Below the pieces are notes generated by a model, which did not search any database, was not told where the DNA came from, and worked only from the letters and a program-made list of their open reading frames with translations. Shown piece by piece: positions 1 through 8,541 of a DNA stretch of 64,000 bases. Made by a program: the position numbers and the translations under genes. How positions within the stretch are numbered: position 1 is the first letter of the stretch; every line of letters begins with the position of its first letter. The DNA comes from Nostoc sp. LEGE 06077 (GTDB taxonomy: Bacteria; Cyanobacteriota; Cyanobacteriia; Cyanobacteriales; Nostocaceae): NCBI RefSeq assembly GCF_015207705.1, contig NZ_JADEWI010000018.1:1-64000 (forward strand). Reading direction: 5' to 3'.

Positions 1-1026
1 GACGATCATTTAATGTTGACTGCTGCTGGATTATGGAACTTCTACTTGATGGCAGCATAAAAATTACATCAAAAACCACAGGGATCAGAATTTCAACGCA
101 ACTCTCAGTTATTTCCCAACAACTCTATAGTCCTAACTTTTGGGAGCGGCTTTCTTTCAGCACTATTTCTCAATGATACGATCGCCCTCATCCTCACACC
201 TCTGGTAGTCGGTATCACGCAATTACTCAATCTCAACCCTGTTCCCTACGTATTAGCATTGGCTGGTGCAACAAATCTTGGTTCTGTTGCTACCCTCAGC
301 GGCAATCCGCAGAATATTTTAATCGGTTCTTTTTCTGGTATTGGTTATCTGGATTTTGCCAAAGCTTTGACACCACTAGCGTTTGTCAGTTTGGCAATCC
401 AAGTAGTTTGGTTATGGTGTTTGTATCCAGAGGTGCGATCGCTGCGTCCCTATTTGAAAGTAGAATTACCCCGTTACCATATTTTCAAACCTTTGTTAGC
501 CAAGAGTCTGCTGATTACTACAGGCTTGCTAGGAGCATTTTTGTTGGGAATTCCCACTGCGGAGGCTACCCTAGTTGCTGCTGGACTATTACTAGTCACA
601 CGTCGGCTCAAGCCAGAGCGAATTTTGCAAAAGGTGGATTGGGATTTACTACTGATGTTTTGTGGGCTGTTTATCTTGACGGAGGGTGTGCAGAAACTTG
701 GTGCGCTGGAATCGTTTGCCCGTTTCGTTCATGATCCCTTAAGCATTCTGGGAGTAACAGTATTGTTGTCGAATCTGGTATCTAATGTGCCGGCTGTACT
801 GCTGCTACATCACCTCATTCCTCATCCCAGTATGCAAACTTGGCTACTACTGGCGGCGGCTTCTACACTGGCAGGAAATTTGACGCTGTTGGGTTCTGTC
901 GCCAATTTGATTGTAGCGGAGGCCGTTGCTAAAAAAGGATATCGGTTGACCTTTGGGGAGCATTTGCGATTTGGTCTCCCGTTAACTGTTGTGACTCTGG
1001 CGCTGACATATTTCTGGATTTTTTAA
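1..1026 (+). pseudogene. ArsB/SLC13-type anion transporter, decayed and cut by window edge
   Basis: Codons from about 118 to 1026 read as the C-terminal two thirds of an ArsB/NhaD/SLC13-type transporter: hydrophobic throughout, with the family block GSVATLSGNPQNILIGSFSG at about 277-336 and the FLNDTIAL motif just before it. The same frame has a TAA at 58-60. Residues before the stop (AGLWNFYLMAA) still look like this family, so the stop appears to fall inside the gene. No ATG lies in frame between the stop and the conserved region; the first start-like codon is a TTG at 259, inside a conserved block. I read this as a pseudogene whose 5' part lies outside the window. A sequencing error at 58-60 is the alternative. 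Confidence 0.65.
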
Positions 1027-1051
1027 GCCCTAAGTAACGCAGAGGTTTTAG

Positions 1052-1720
1052 TTAATCAAGTTTCTGTGGTCTGCTGTAGTTCCTCAGATTGGCTGATACT
1101 GCAATATCAGGAGCTAATTGAGCATCGTTTATGGGTACAGATGCCGTTAATTTTAAAGGTATTTCGCCTGCCCATACTGGTATTTGATAATCAACTTCAT
1201 CATCAATCGGCCCACCAGCGCGAATTTTAGCACTGGCTTCTGTGAGTGGGAGAGATAGTACTATTGTTTTGGCTAATTCCTGATGATTTGGCGATCGCAC
1301 TTCTTGCCATCTGCCCAAAATTACGTGTTCTGTAAATGCTTGCAACGCCGCTAATTTCTGTTCTGTATCCCTGACTAGAGTTGCTTTACCAAAGATGACG
1401 ACTGAGCGATAATTCATGGAGTGGTGAAACGCTGATCGCGCTAATACTAACCCATCAATTAAAGTCACTGTTACGCAGACATCAATACCTTGTTGCAGCG
1501 ATCGCAACATTCGACTTGCAGGTGAACCATGAATATACAATGTATCTTCAACCCGTCCATAGGCTGTAGGAATTACAAAAGGCTGTCCGTTGGCAATAAA
1601 ACCTATATGACAGACTAATCCTTCATCTAATATTTGATAAATGGTTTCGCTTTCGTAGTTAGCTCTTTGGGGTGTGCGTTTAACTGTGCTTCTTGGGCTG
1701 GGAGCTTGTGGTTGAGGCAT
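1052..1720 (-). CDS. pyridoxamine 5'-phosphate oxidase-like flavin-nucleotide binding protein
   Basis: This encodes a split-barrel protein of the Pyridox_ox_2 / COG3467 type, a family that binds FMN or F420 and is usually annotated as a pyridoxamine-phosphate-oxidase-related or nitroimidazole-resistance-like protein. Visible blocks are the barrel start (LVCHIGFIANGQPFVIPTAY), a YIHGSPASRMLRSL loop and a NYRSVVIFGKA strand. The frame can extend to a GTG at 1783, but the ATG at 1720 (MPQPQAPSPRS) looks a more normal N-terminus and is used here. It is divergent from the MocR-type regulator at 1825, with a short shared promoter region. MocR-type regulators are often encoded next to the gene they control, so this is a likely target. 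The substrate is unknown. Confidence 0.8.
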   Translation of the reverse strand: MPQPQAPSPRSTVKRTPQRANYESETIYQILDEGLVCHIGFIANGQPFVIPTAYGRVEDTLYIHGSPASRMLRSLQQGIDVCVTVTLIDGLVLARSAFHHSMNYRSVVIFGKATLVRDTEQKLAALQAFTEHVILGRWQEVRSPNHQELAKTIVLSLPLTEASAKIRAGGPIDDEVDYQIPVWAGEIPLKLTASVPINDAQLAPDIAVSANLRNYSRPQKLD

Positions 1721-1824
1721 GAATGGAACTTTCAACTCTATATCGTTAGAGTAATCAGGTAAGTGGAATGATACAAGAGCCACTTTTTAATTAAATTATC
1801 AGTCCACTTATCTTTGGCACTCGA

Positions 1825-3294
1825 ATGGATTTTGTGATTAATATCGACCCCAAAGCCGCTTTATCTTTGCATCGTCAAGTTTACACAGAAATTCGTCAAG
1901 CAATTCTTAGCGGAAGGTTAACCCCAGGAGAAAAATTGCCTTCAACCCGTGTACTGGCTCAATTGCTTACTATTTCCCGCGCCACTGTCACCCAAAGTTA
2001 TGAGATGCTCCTGAGTGAAGGCTATCTAGAAACAATTCTTGGTTCAGGTACATTTGTCTGTCGTCAACTTCCTGATGAATTACTCAACACCACACCAATT
2101 CAGGCAAAATCACAACAAATTTATGATTCCATATCTTTATCAACCTATGGCAAAAGTTTAAGTCAGGGCAAATATTTACACCTACCAGAAGCAGATGTAA
2201 GTATTAGCTTTAGTTATGGACGACCAGCTTTTGATCAGTTTCCCATCAAGTTGTGGCGTAAGCTTTTGTCTCGCCATTGTCAAGCTAATAAATATGTTCT
2301 TGATTATACTTACGACTCTCAAGGTTATCTACTTCTGCGGGAGGCGATCGCTTCTTATTTATCTCGATCCAGAGCCGTGAAATGTAATTCAGGGCAAATC
2401 ATTATTGTTGGTGGTTCACAACAGGGTATTGACTTAATTACTCGGATATTAATTGATCGGGGTGATTGGGTAGCGGTGGAAGACCCTGGTTATTTAAGTG
2501 CTAGACGAGCTTTTTTAGCGCAGGGAGCTAATTTATTCCCTGTAAGTGTAGATAAATCAGGGTTAATCGTCAATCATTTAACAACAGCTATAATTCCTAA
2601 AGTTAAGCTGGTTTATGTCACGCCATCACACCAATTTCCGACAGGTGCGACATTATCTCTGGCTCGTAGATTAGAGTTATTAGCTTGGGCGCAAAAATCA
2701 AGGGTAATGATTATTGAAGATGACTATGACAGTGAGTATCGTTATGGTGAGCGACCCATACCAGCATTGCAAGGATTAGACCAAGGTAACTCAGTCATCT
2801 ATGTGGGGACATTCTCTAAAGTACTCTTTCCGGCTTTGCGTCTGGGTTATTTAGTTTTACCAGCAAATTTAGTCCCAATATTTGCCCGTGGGAAATGGTT
2901 AGCAGATCGGCAATGTAATTTATTAGAACAGTATGCCTTGACTGATTTTATTAGCGAAGGACATTTAGAACGACATATTAGAAGGATGCGATCGCTTTAC
3001 GATGGGCGCAGGCAAACTTTAGTGCAGTCTTTATTTCAGTATTTTGGCGAAAAAATCGAAATTCTGGGAGAAAATGCCGGAATGCACTTAATGGTAAAAT
3101 TCAATACCCAACTCAGCGATGATGAAATAGTTCAGCGTGCGGCGCTTGCTGGAGTAAATATTGGGGCAGCTTATCCTCAATATTTAAAAGATAGTCCTGG
3201 TAGCGAATTTATATTTGGATATGCTGAACTCAGCAATCAGAAAATACAAGAAGGAGTACGTCGATTAGCTGAATTCATACCAATCCAAAATTAA
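1825..3294 (+). CDS. MocR/GntR-family regulator with aminotransferase domain (PdxR-like)
   Basis: This is a 489-residue transcription factor of the MocR type. Residues about 12-78 form a GntR winged helix (LSGRLTPGEKLPSTRVLAQL, then a recognition helix around ISRATVTQSYEML). Residues about 115-485 form a fold-type I aminotransferase-like domain. The PLP-binding lysine is K332 in GTFSKVLFPALRLGY, and the EDDYDSEYRY aspartate block is present, so PLP binding is expected. The length is normal for the family. It probably senses PLP or an amine/aldehyde ligand and controls the divergent gene ending at 1720. It converges with the methyltransferase gene at 3324 with 29 bp between stops. Confidence 0.88.
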   Translation: MDFVINIDPKAALSLHRQVYTEIRQAILSGRLTPGEKLPSTRVLAQLLTISRATVTQSYEMLLSEGYLETILGSGTFVCRQLPDELLNTTPIQAKSQQIYDSISLSTYGKSLSQGKYLHLPEADVSISFSYGRPAFDQFPIKLWRKLLSRHCQANKYVLDYTYDSQGYLLLREAIASYLSRSRAVKCNSGQIIIVGGSQQGIDLITRILIDRGDWVAVEDPGYLSARRAFLAQGANLFPVSVDKSGLIVNHLTTAIIPKVKLVYVTPSHQFPTGATLSLARRLELLAWAQKSRVMIIEDDYDSEYRYGERPIPALQGLDQGNSVIYVGTFSKVLFPALRLGYLVLPANLVPIFARGKWLADRQCNLLEQYALTDFISEGHLERHIRRMRSLYDGRRQTLVQSLFQYFGEKIEILGENAGMHLMVKFNTQLSDDEIVQRAALAGVNIGAAYPQYLKDSPGSEFIFGYAELSNQKIQEGVRRLAEFIPIQN

Positions 3295-3323
3295 ACAGGA
3301 TGTCCGCAAACATCAAACAAAAG

Positions 3324-3971
3324 TTACTTTTCAGCCCGTTCAAAAACTACTGAGAGATTATTGGCAGGCATTTTGTCAATCTGCTTCACAACAAGACGTT
3401 CTGCTTTAGCTACGGCTATGACATCATCTAAGTTACGCACCCCCCATTCTGGGTTTTGGGCGCGTAAATATTCATCAAAAACTGCATTACTTGGTGCTGT
3501 ATGTTCTCCACCTTGTTTAAAAGGCCCATATAAATAGAGGATGCCACCAACAGGTAAGATGCGACCAGCCCCTGCCATTAATCCTAAACAAGCTGACCAC
3601 GGTGAAATGTGAATCATATTAATATTGACGATCGCAGTAATTGGTGACGTATTCAGCCACTGGGTTGCTGTCTGTTTCTCAACTACCCAGACTGGTTCTT
3701 TTACATCAAGCTCCAGTGGTGAATAAATGTTTTTACACTCATAATGTTCAGTCCAGGCAACGATGCTGGCTCTGGCTTGTGGACTAACATCTGTTGGCAG
3801 CCACAGACAATTTTTGAGTTTGGATGCAAAATATACTGCGTGTTCACCTGTACCACTGGCAATTTCCAAGACTGTACCACTCCCAGGCAAGACTTTTAAA
3901 AGCACTTCGAGAATTGGTTCTCGATTGCGATCGGTGGCTGGGGCATATTGTCGTGCATCTTGTATTGTCAT
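3324..3971 (-). CDS. DUF938 family SAM-dependent methyltransferase
   Basis: This is a 215-residue class I methyltransferase-fold protein. The N-terminus (RQYAPATDRNREPILEVL) and the SAM-binding glycine loop (VLEIASGTGEHAVYFA, about residues 35-50) are diagnostic of the DUF938 family. NINMIHISPWSACLGLM and LYLYGPFKQGGEHTAPSN are further family blocks. The substrate is not known for the family. The gene is monocistronic as far as can be seen, with an ATG start at 3971 in a short AT-rich gap after the kinase gene ending at 4029. Confidence 0.85.
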   Translation of the reverse strand: MTIQDARQYAPATDRNREPILEVLLKVLPGSGTVLEIASGTGEHAVYFASKLKNCLWLPTDVSPQARASIVAWTEHYECKNIYSPLELDVKEPVWVVEKQTATQWLNTSPITAIVNINMIHISPWSACLGLMAGAGRILPVGGILYLYGPFKQGGEHTAPSNAVFDEYLRAQNPEWGVRNLDDVIAVAKAERLVVKQIDKMPANNLSVVFERAEK

Positions 3972-4028
3972 TTGTGTGATTTGACTAGTTTATTTCTTAA
4001 GTTCATTACATCATGTTGGATAATTTTC

Positions 4029-6731
4029 TTAAAATCGCTTTCCATATTCCAACGCTGAGAAAGTCAAACGAAATAGAGTGCCACTAGTACGCTCAAGCTC
4101 TAGTTTGCCCTCCAGTTGCAGAGCTAAATCGTAGGCAATCTTCAGCCCTAAAGATTTCAGTTGCTTGAGATTTAAAGATTCGGGAATACCAGCCCCATTG
4201 TCTTGAATCGTGAGAATATACTGTGAGCGAGCTTGAGATGGCGTTTTTTGAGGACGCGGTGCCTCTTGAAATGTCAATGTAGTGGCCACAGTATGTTGGG
4301 CTGCTGCGGGGAATATTTGTTTTAGAGTAATGCAAATTTCTCCTTTGCGCCCATCCGAAAAGCCATGCTTAATAGCATTGGTAATCAGTTCATTCAGCAA
4401 TAACCCACAAGGCATTGCAGTTTCTAAATTGAAGACAACTGGTTGCAGGTGAAAGCGCAATTTAATTTGCTCTGGATGAATGCTACAAAATGCTAAGATA
4501 CTTCTGGCTAAACGCCGGATGTAGTTATTGAAATTACTCTGCCCAATGTTGTCTTGTTGGTAAAGGGTTTCGTGAATCAGCGACATAGCTCGAAGACGAT
4601 GGCGTGTGTCTTCTAAGGCCTGGGAAACTGCTGGATGATTAGTGGCCTCTGTTTGTAACCACAGCATCGATGAGATGACTTGTAGATTATTTTTGACTCT
4701 GTGGTGAATTTCTTTGAGCAGAATTTCTTTTTGAGCTAACTGATTTTCTAGTTGTCTATAAAGGCTGGCTTTTTGACTGGCAATACCGATTTGTAACCCT
4801 AGTTGTTTGAGGAGATTAATTTCATCAGGTTGCCATTGCTGGGGTGTATGACAATTATGAACCATCAGCAATCCCCACATTTGCTCGGCTTGCAAAATCG
4901 ACACTCCTATATTTGCTCGCACCTGCATTTGGGCTAGAAGTTTAGCATAGCAAGGTGGGATGTCTGGAGATTGGGCATCATGGCAAACAGTAATATAACC
5001 TTGGTGATAGCGTTCCACCCAATCTTGATCAAAACAAGGATCGGCGATCGCTTGTCCGAAAAGAGACAACTCAGGTAAAGAAACAGCTTCTAGCTCCACC
5101 AAGATGTTGTAATTACTAGCAAAGCGGCAAACAAGCACCCGATCGCATTGCAAAAATTGCCGAATCTGCTCTAAGCAAGTTGCCAGAACTTCGTCTAACT
5201 TGATAGATTGATTCATCATTTGGGCGATAGTTGCTAAAAGTTGGTCGGCTTCGGCCTGACGTTGCAATCGTAGTTGCGCCTGTTTGCGATGAGTAATATC
5301 TTCGGCAAGTCCAGCAATGCGGTAAATCTCGCCTTGGGGATTGTGAATGGGAAAGTAGCGATCGCTAATCCAGCGAATTTCGCCATTGGGACGGATAATG
5401 CGATATTCTATTTCCCCTCGATGGTATTTGCGGAGAATAACTCTTTCGGCGATGATGCGATCAAGGTCTTCTGGATGCACTGCATCTAACCAGCTGTTGG
5501 AGTTTTGGTAAAGTGTATCGACAGTTTGTCCCCAAATATCTGCATAGCTAGGACTGGCATAAATAATCTGTTCGTTTTTATCTTCAATATAAAAGACATG
5601 ATTGATGTTTTCGGCAATCTGGCGGAATTTTTCTTCGCTCTCTTGTAACGCCGCCGTGCGTTCTTGCACCCGTAGTTCCAATTCCCGATTTAACTGTTGC
5701 ACTTGTTGATAAAGATTTGCCTGCTGAATAGCGATCGCCAATTGATCAGCAAACCAACGCGCTAAACGAATTTCATCTTCTGTTAACAGTAATGGTGGTG
5801 GTGATTTATGGGCGGAAATCGATCCCCAAACTATCCCATTCACTTCTAAAGGCAGAATGAACCAACCACAGGAAACTTGAGAAACCTCTTGAGCCACTTT
5901 TGGATTTACTCGATCAGTAAAGGTGCGTGTGTCTTCAATGATTAAGATTTCTCGTTGTTTCAACCGTTCCGCAACGGGATTATCGCGATCGCTAATCTCT
6001 AGTTCAAAGGTGGATAAACTTTCTGGACTTTGGAGATATTCTGCCAAACTTTTCCAGTACTGTTGCTCTGGTAGATATTGAATGATGGCGGCTCCATCCA
6101 TTTGCAATAGTTCAGTAAATTCTTTGACAGCAGTTGTAAAAATTATCTTGATGTCAAGGGAGTTGCGAATTGTTTGAATGACTCGGTTAAATGCTAGTTC
6201 TTGGAGAGTTTGTCGTTGAAGGGTGGCTTGGATAAATTTGCGATCGCTAATATCGATCACGGTTCCAGTCATACGTACAGGCTGATTGTTATTGTCATAT
6301 ACAACTTGCCCGTTACTCTCAATCCAGTGAATGCTGCCGTTTGCCCAGATAATGCGATATTCATGTTGATAGAGTTTGTGTTCCTGGATGGCTTTTTGAA
6401 CCACCTGCTCTAGCAATTCTCGGTCATCAGGATGGACACAATTCAAAAAGGTTTCATGTCTGCCATCAAATGTACCGGGAGTCATGCCAAAAAGGTGTTC
6501 TGTTTCCTGTGTCCAGTTTGTTTCTCCGGTCAGCATATTCCAGTTCCAGATACCCATGTGAGCAGCTTTAAGTGCTAGTTGTAGTCTGGCTTCACTTTCC
6601 TGGATTTGACATAAGTTTGTGTCACAAACAGCATTTTTTTGCCTTATCCGTTCCCAGACTATGCCCAGCCCAAAAGCGATCGCTATACCGAAGAAATATA
6701 GTCCCCGTTGCCACAGATTCTCTGATAACAT
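4029..6731 (-). CDS. PAS/GAF sensor histidine kinase (HisKA_2 type)
   Basis: This is a roughly 900-residue sensor kinase. From the N-terminus: one membrane segment (about 10-28), PAS with PAC (about 40-165, ending VIDISDRK), GAF (about 185-335), coiled coil, second PAS (about 365-480, ending AEDITHRK), second GAF (about 505-660), a HisKA_2-type dimerisation/phosphoacceptor block (EIHHRVKNNLQVISSM, histidines near 676), and an HATPase domain with NELITNAIKHGF and DNGAGIPESL. The frame extends to a TTG at 6740, but the ATG at 6731 is the better start. It follows the response regulator at 6807-7559 on the same strand with a gap of about 75 bp, so the pair is probably an operon. The signal is unknown; the second GAF lacks an obvious chromophore cysteine motif. 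Confidence 0.88.
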   Translation of the reverse strand: MLSENLWQRGLYFFGIAIAFGLGIVWERIRQKNAVCDTNLCQIQESEARLQLALKAAHMGIWNWNMLTGETNWTQETEHLFGMTPGTFDGRHETFLNCVHPDDRELLEQVVQKAIQEHKLYQHEYRIIWANGSIHWIESNGQVVYDNNNQPVRMTGTVIDISDRKFIQATLQRQTLQELAFNRVIQTIRNSLDIKIIFTTAVKEFTELLQMDGAAIIQYLPEQQYWKSLAEYLQSPESLSTFELEISDRDNPVAERLKQREILIIEDTRTFTDRVNPKVAQEVSQVSCGWFILPLEVNGIVWGSISAHKSPPPLLLTEDEIRLARWFADQLAIAIQQANLYQQVQQLNRELELRVQERTAALQESEEKFRQIAENINHVFYIEDKNEQIIYASPSYADIWGQTVDTLYQNSNSWLDAVHPEDLDRIIAERVILRKYHRGEIEYRIIRPNGEIRWISDRYFPIHNPQGEIYRIAGLAEDITHRKQAQLRLQRQAEADQLLATIAQMMNQSIKLDEVLATCLEQIRQFLQCDRVLVCRFASNYNILVELEAVSLPELSLFGQAIADPCFDQDWVERYHQGYITVCHDAQSPDIPPCYAKLLAQMQVRANIGVSILQAEQMWGLLMVHNCHTPQQWQPDEINLLKQLGLQIGIASQKASLYRQLENQLAQKEILLKEIHHRVKNNLQVISSMLWLQTEATNHPAVSQALEDTRHRLRAMSLIHETLYQQDNIGQSNFNNYIRRLARSILAFCSIHPEQIKLRFHLQPVVFNLETAMPCGLLLNELITNAIKHGFSDGRKGEICITLKQIFPAAAQHTVATTLTFQEAPRPQKTPSQARSQYILTIQDNGAGIPESLNLKQLKSLGLKIAYDLALQLEGKLELERTSGTLFRLTFSALEYGKRF

Positions 6732-6806
6732 TTCCCGCAAGGCTTAATACCAAGATTAACGGTTGTAAAAAGTCAAAGACAAGAATCTTTTACCTTTTGT
6801 CTTTTT

Positions 6807-7559
6807 TTAAAAGTGACGAAATTGTTTGGGTGCAACCCCGACAATTCGTTTGAAATGAAGTGCGAGGTGACTGGGATTGGCGAATCCGCATTCTAGGGCA
6901 ATGTCAGCAATAGTGAGACTACTTGCCCTTAATAGATGTCTTGCTCGTTCCACACGCTGCTGAATTATATACTGGTGAACTGATTTTCCTGTGGATAGTT
7001 TAAACAGTCGCGCAAAGTAGTCACTTTTCATCCCAACTTGAGTTGCCAGCGTCTCCAGACTCAATTCTTGGTTGAGGTTTTCTTGAATATAGCCCAGGAT
7101 GATTTTCAGTTTAGTGGGAGGTAGTCCACTTACCCCATCTGTGGACAAAATATCTGTTGGGGTGATTGATAACTCCTGTTTACCAGTCTGCTGTCGGAAC
7201 AGTGCCAGTTCAATAGCCACACGCAAATCTTGTGGCGTAAAGGGTTTTAGTACATAGCCAAAGGGGTTAGTCAGTTTTGCCCGTTCTAAAGTGCTGTCAT
7301 CAGCATAAGCAGTAATATAAATCACTGGAATCTGGAAGCGATCGCTAATTTCTCCCGCCAGCTTGATTCCATCTTGACTCCCTTGCAGGTTAATATCCAT
7401 CAGCACTAAGTCGGGCATACTTTCTGTAACTTGCTGGATAACTGTATTGCTTGTCACAGCAATGCTGACCACTTCATATCCCATCTTGTGTAAGTGGCTT
7501 TCAATTTCCCTGGCGACTAGGATTTCATCTTCTACTATCAAAATCCTGGCACTTGCCAT
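6807..7559 (-). CDS. response regulator with AraC-type DNA-binding output
   Basis: This 250-residue protein joins a receiver domain (residues 1-120; acidic pair E10/D11, phosphoacceptor D55 in LVLMDINLQG, K105 in GYVLKPF) to an AraC/XylS helix-turn-helix domain (about 150-250, with LSLETLATQVGMKSDYFARLF and ADIALECGFANPSHLALHFK). It is therefore likely a phosphorylation-controlled transcription factor. A Shine-Dalgarno-like AGGAG precedes the ATG by about 10 bases. It is the first gene of a two-gene unit with the sensor kinase, its probable partner. The HisKA_2 kinase/AraC-regulator pairing is a recurrent but poorly studied arrangement in cyanobacteria. Confidence 0.9.
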   Translation of the reverse strand: MASARILIVEDEILVAREIESHLHKMGYEVVSIAVTSNTVIQQVTESMPDLVLMDINLQGSQDGIKLAGEISDRFQIPVIYITAYADDSTLERAKLTNPFGYVLKPFTPQDLRVAIELALFRQQTGKQELSITPTDILSTDGVSGLPPTKLKIILGYIQENLNQELSLETLATQVGMKSDYFARLFKLSTGKSVHQYIIQQRVERARHLLRASSLTIADIALECGFANPSHLALHFKRIVGVAPKQFRHF

Positions 7560-8118
7560 TCACTCTGCTCCTACTCAATAAAACCGCTGACTTCATCTTT
7601 CTTCATTATCTTCCCTAACAGTTGTATGTAGGTCAAATTAATTTGTTAAAGCAGTAATTGACTATGAAATTCCAGCACAAATTTTCCTAAAAGCTCTATT
7701 ATTTTATATTTTTTGCTTAATTGATTATCGGATTATTAAACATATTCTCGACTAATGTTTGAATTCTATTTGAGCAATCTTTAGATCCAGTATATTTTCA
7801 CTCAGGCAAGCACCAGATTTAATCCTCAAATTTAGTTGTATAGACGATTTTAATTCTACCAGATGCCGAATTATGGCTCCTGAATTATCTTGTCAAAATG
7901 ACAAGATAATTCACACAGCTAAATTATAGTTTTGGGTTAACAACTATATTATTAGCAGAGCTTTTGAATTCATGCACTTTCTATTTTTAGATATGTGAAA
8001 CTGGATTTTTTCTGGGAACAATATGTGGAAAAGCAATTCAAAGCAATTTTCCTAAAATATGTTTTAAATTGCGAGAATCTATTTTCTGTATTAAACAAAT
8101 AGGAGATTCATCTGCAAT
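7560..8118. other. AT-rich intergenic region, 559 bp
   Basis: This separates the divergently transcribed response regulator and the kinase remnant. No coding pattern was recognised. The only strong structure is the perfect inverted repeat at 7881-7913, listed separately. The rest is A/T rich with no HIP1 sites. Confidence 0.6.
7881..7913. promoter_or_regulatory. perfect 15-bp inverted repeat with 3-bp spacer
   Basis: TGAATTATCTTGTCA (7881-7895), spacer AAA, then TGACAAGATAATTCA (7899-7913). All 15 bases of each arm pair. No T-run follows on either strand, so it is a poor intrinsic terminator. A dimeric repressor operator or a structured RNA element are both possible. It lies about 320 bp upstream of the response regulator start and about 200 bp upstream of the kinase remnant. 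Confidence 0.5.
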
Positions 8119-8466
8119 ATGACTACTACACTGAATTTTTCCGCGAACGCAATTGACGCATTAGAGGAATCGAATCACGGACGTAGTTTTGATGAGATTC
8201 AAGCTCATCCTAACTGCATTACAATTACAACTTCAACAGTAAATAATGTAGTTAAAATCGTTATTGCTGATAATGGTAAGGGCATGAGTGAAGAAATAAA
8301 ACAAAAAATATTTGACCATTTATTTACGACAAAAGCTGTAGGTAAAGGTACAGGTTTAGGGTTGGCTATAGCTAAACAAATTGTCGAACAAACCCACGGT
8401 GGCAACTTGAAATGTAACTCAGCTTTAGGAGAAGGTACTGAATTTATAATTAAGATTCCTGTGTAA
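8119..8466 (+). CDS. histidine-kinase C-terminal remnant (HATPase domain only)
   Basis: The 115-residue product begins abruptly in the N-box (NFSANAIDALEESN) and runs through the G1 box (DNGKGM), F box (IFDHLFTTK) and G2 box (GTGLGLAIAKQIV) to a normal kinase C-terminus. There is no sensor domain and no phosphoacceptor histidine. It closely matches the last 110 residues of the large kinase at 8542-13971, including the motif KIFDHLFTTKAVGKGTGLG, so it is most simply the leftover 3' end of a tandem kinase copy after a deletion. The ATG at 8119 follows an AGGAG at about 14 bases, which is too far for a good ribosome site. It could still be expressed as a free ATP-binding domain. Confidence 0.75.
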   Translation: MTTTLNFSANAIDALEESNHGRSFDEIQAHPNCITITTSTVNNVVKIVIADNGKGMSEEIKQKIFDHLFTTKAVGKGTGLGLAIAKQIVEQTHGGNLKCNSALGEGTEFIIKIPV

Positions 8467-8541
8467 ATTTTAGCTTTAACTTACAGATAAGTTCATCTAT
8501 CTGGGAATACTAGATCCAGAAATTATGAAAATGAGCGCAAT

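Noticed and set aside
408-734. 108-codon frame inside the anion transporter remnant
   Set aside because: An out-of-frame shadow of the transporter reading frame, with no protein-like pattern.
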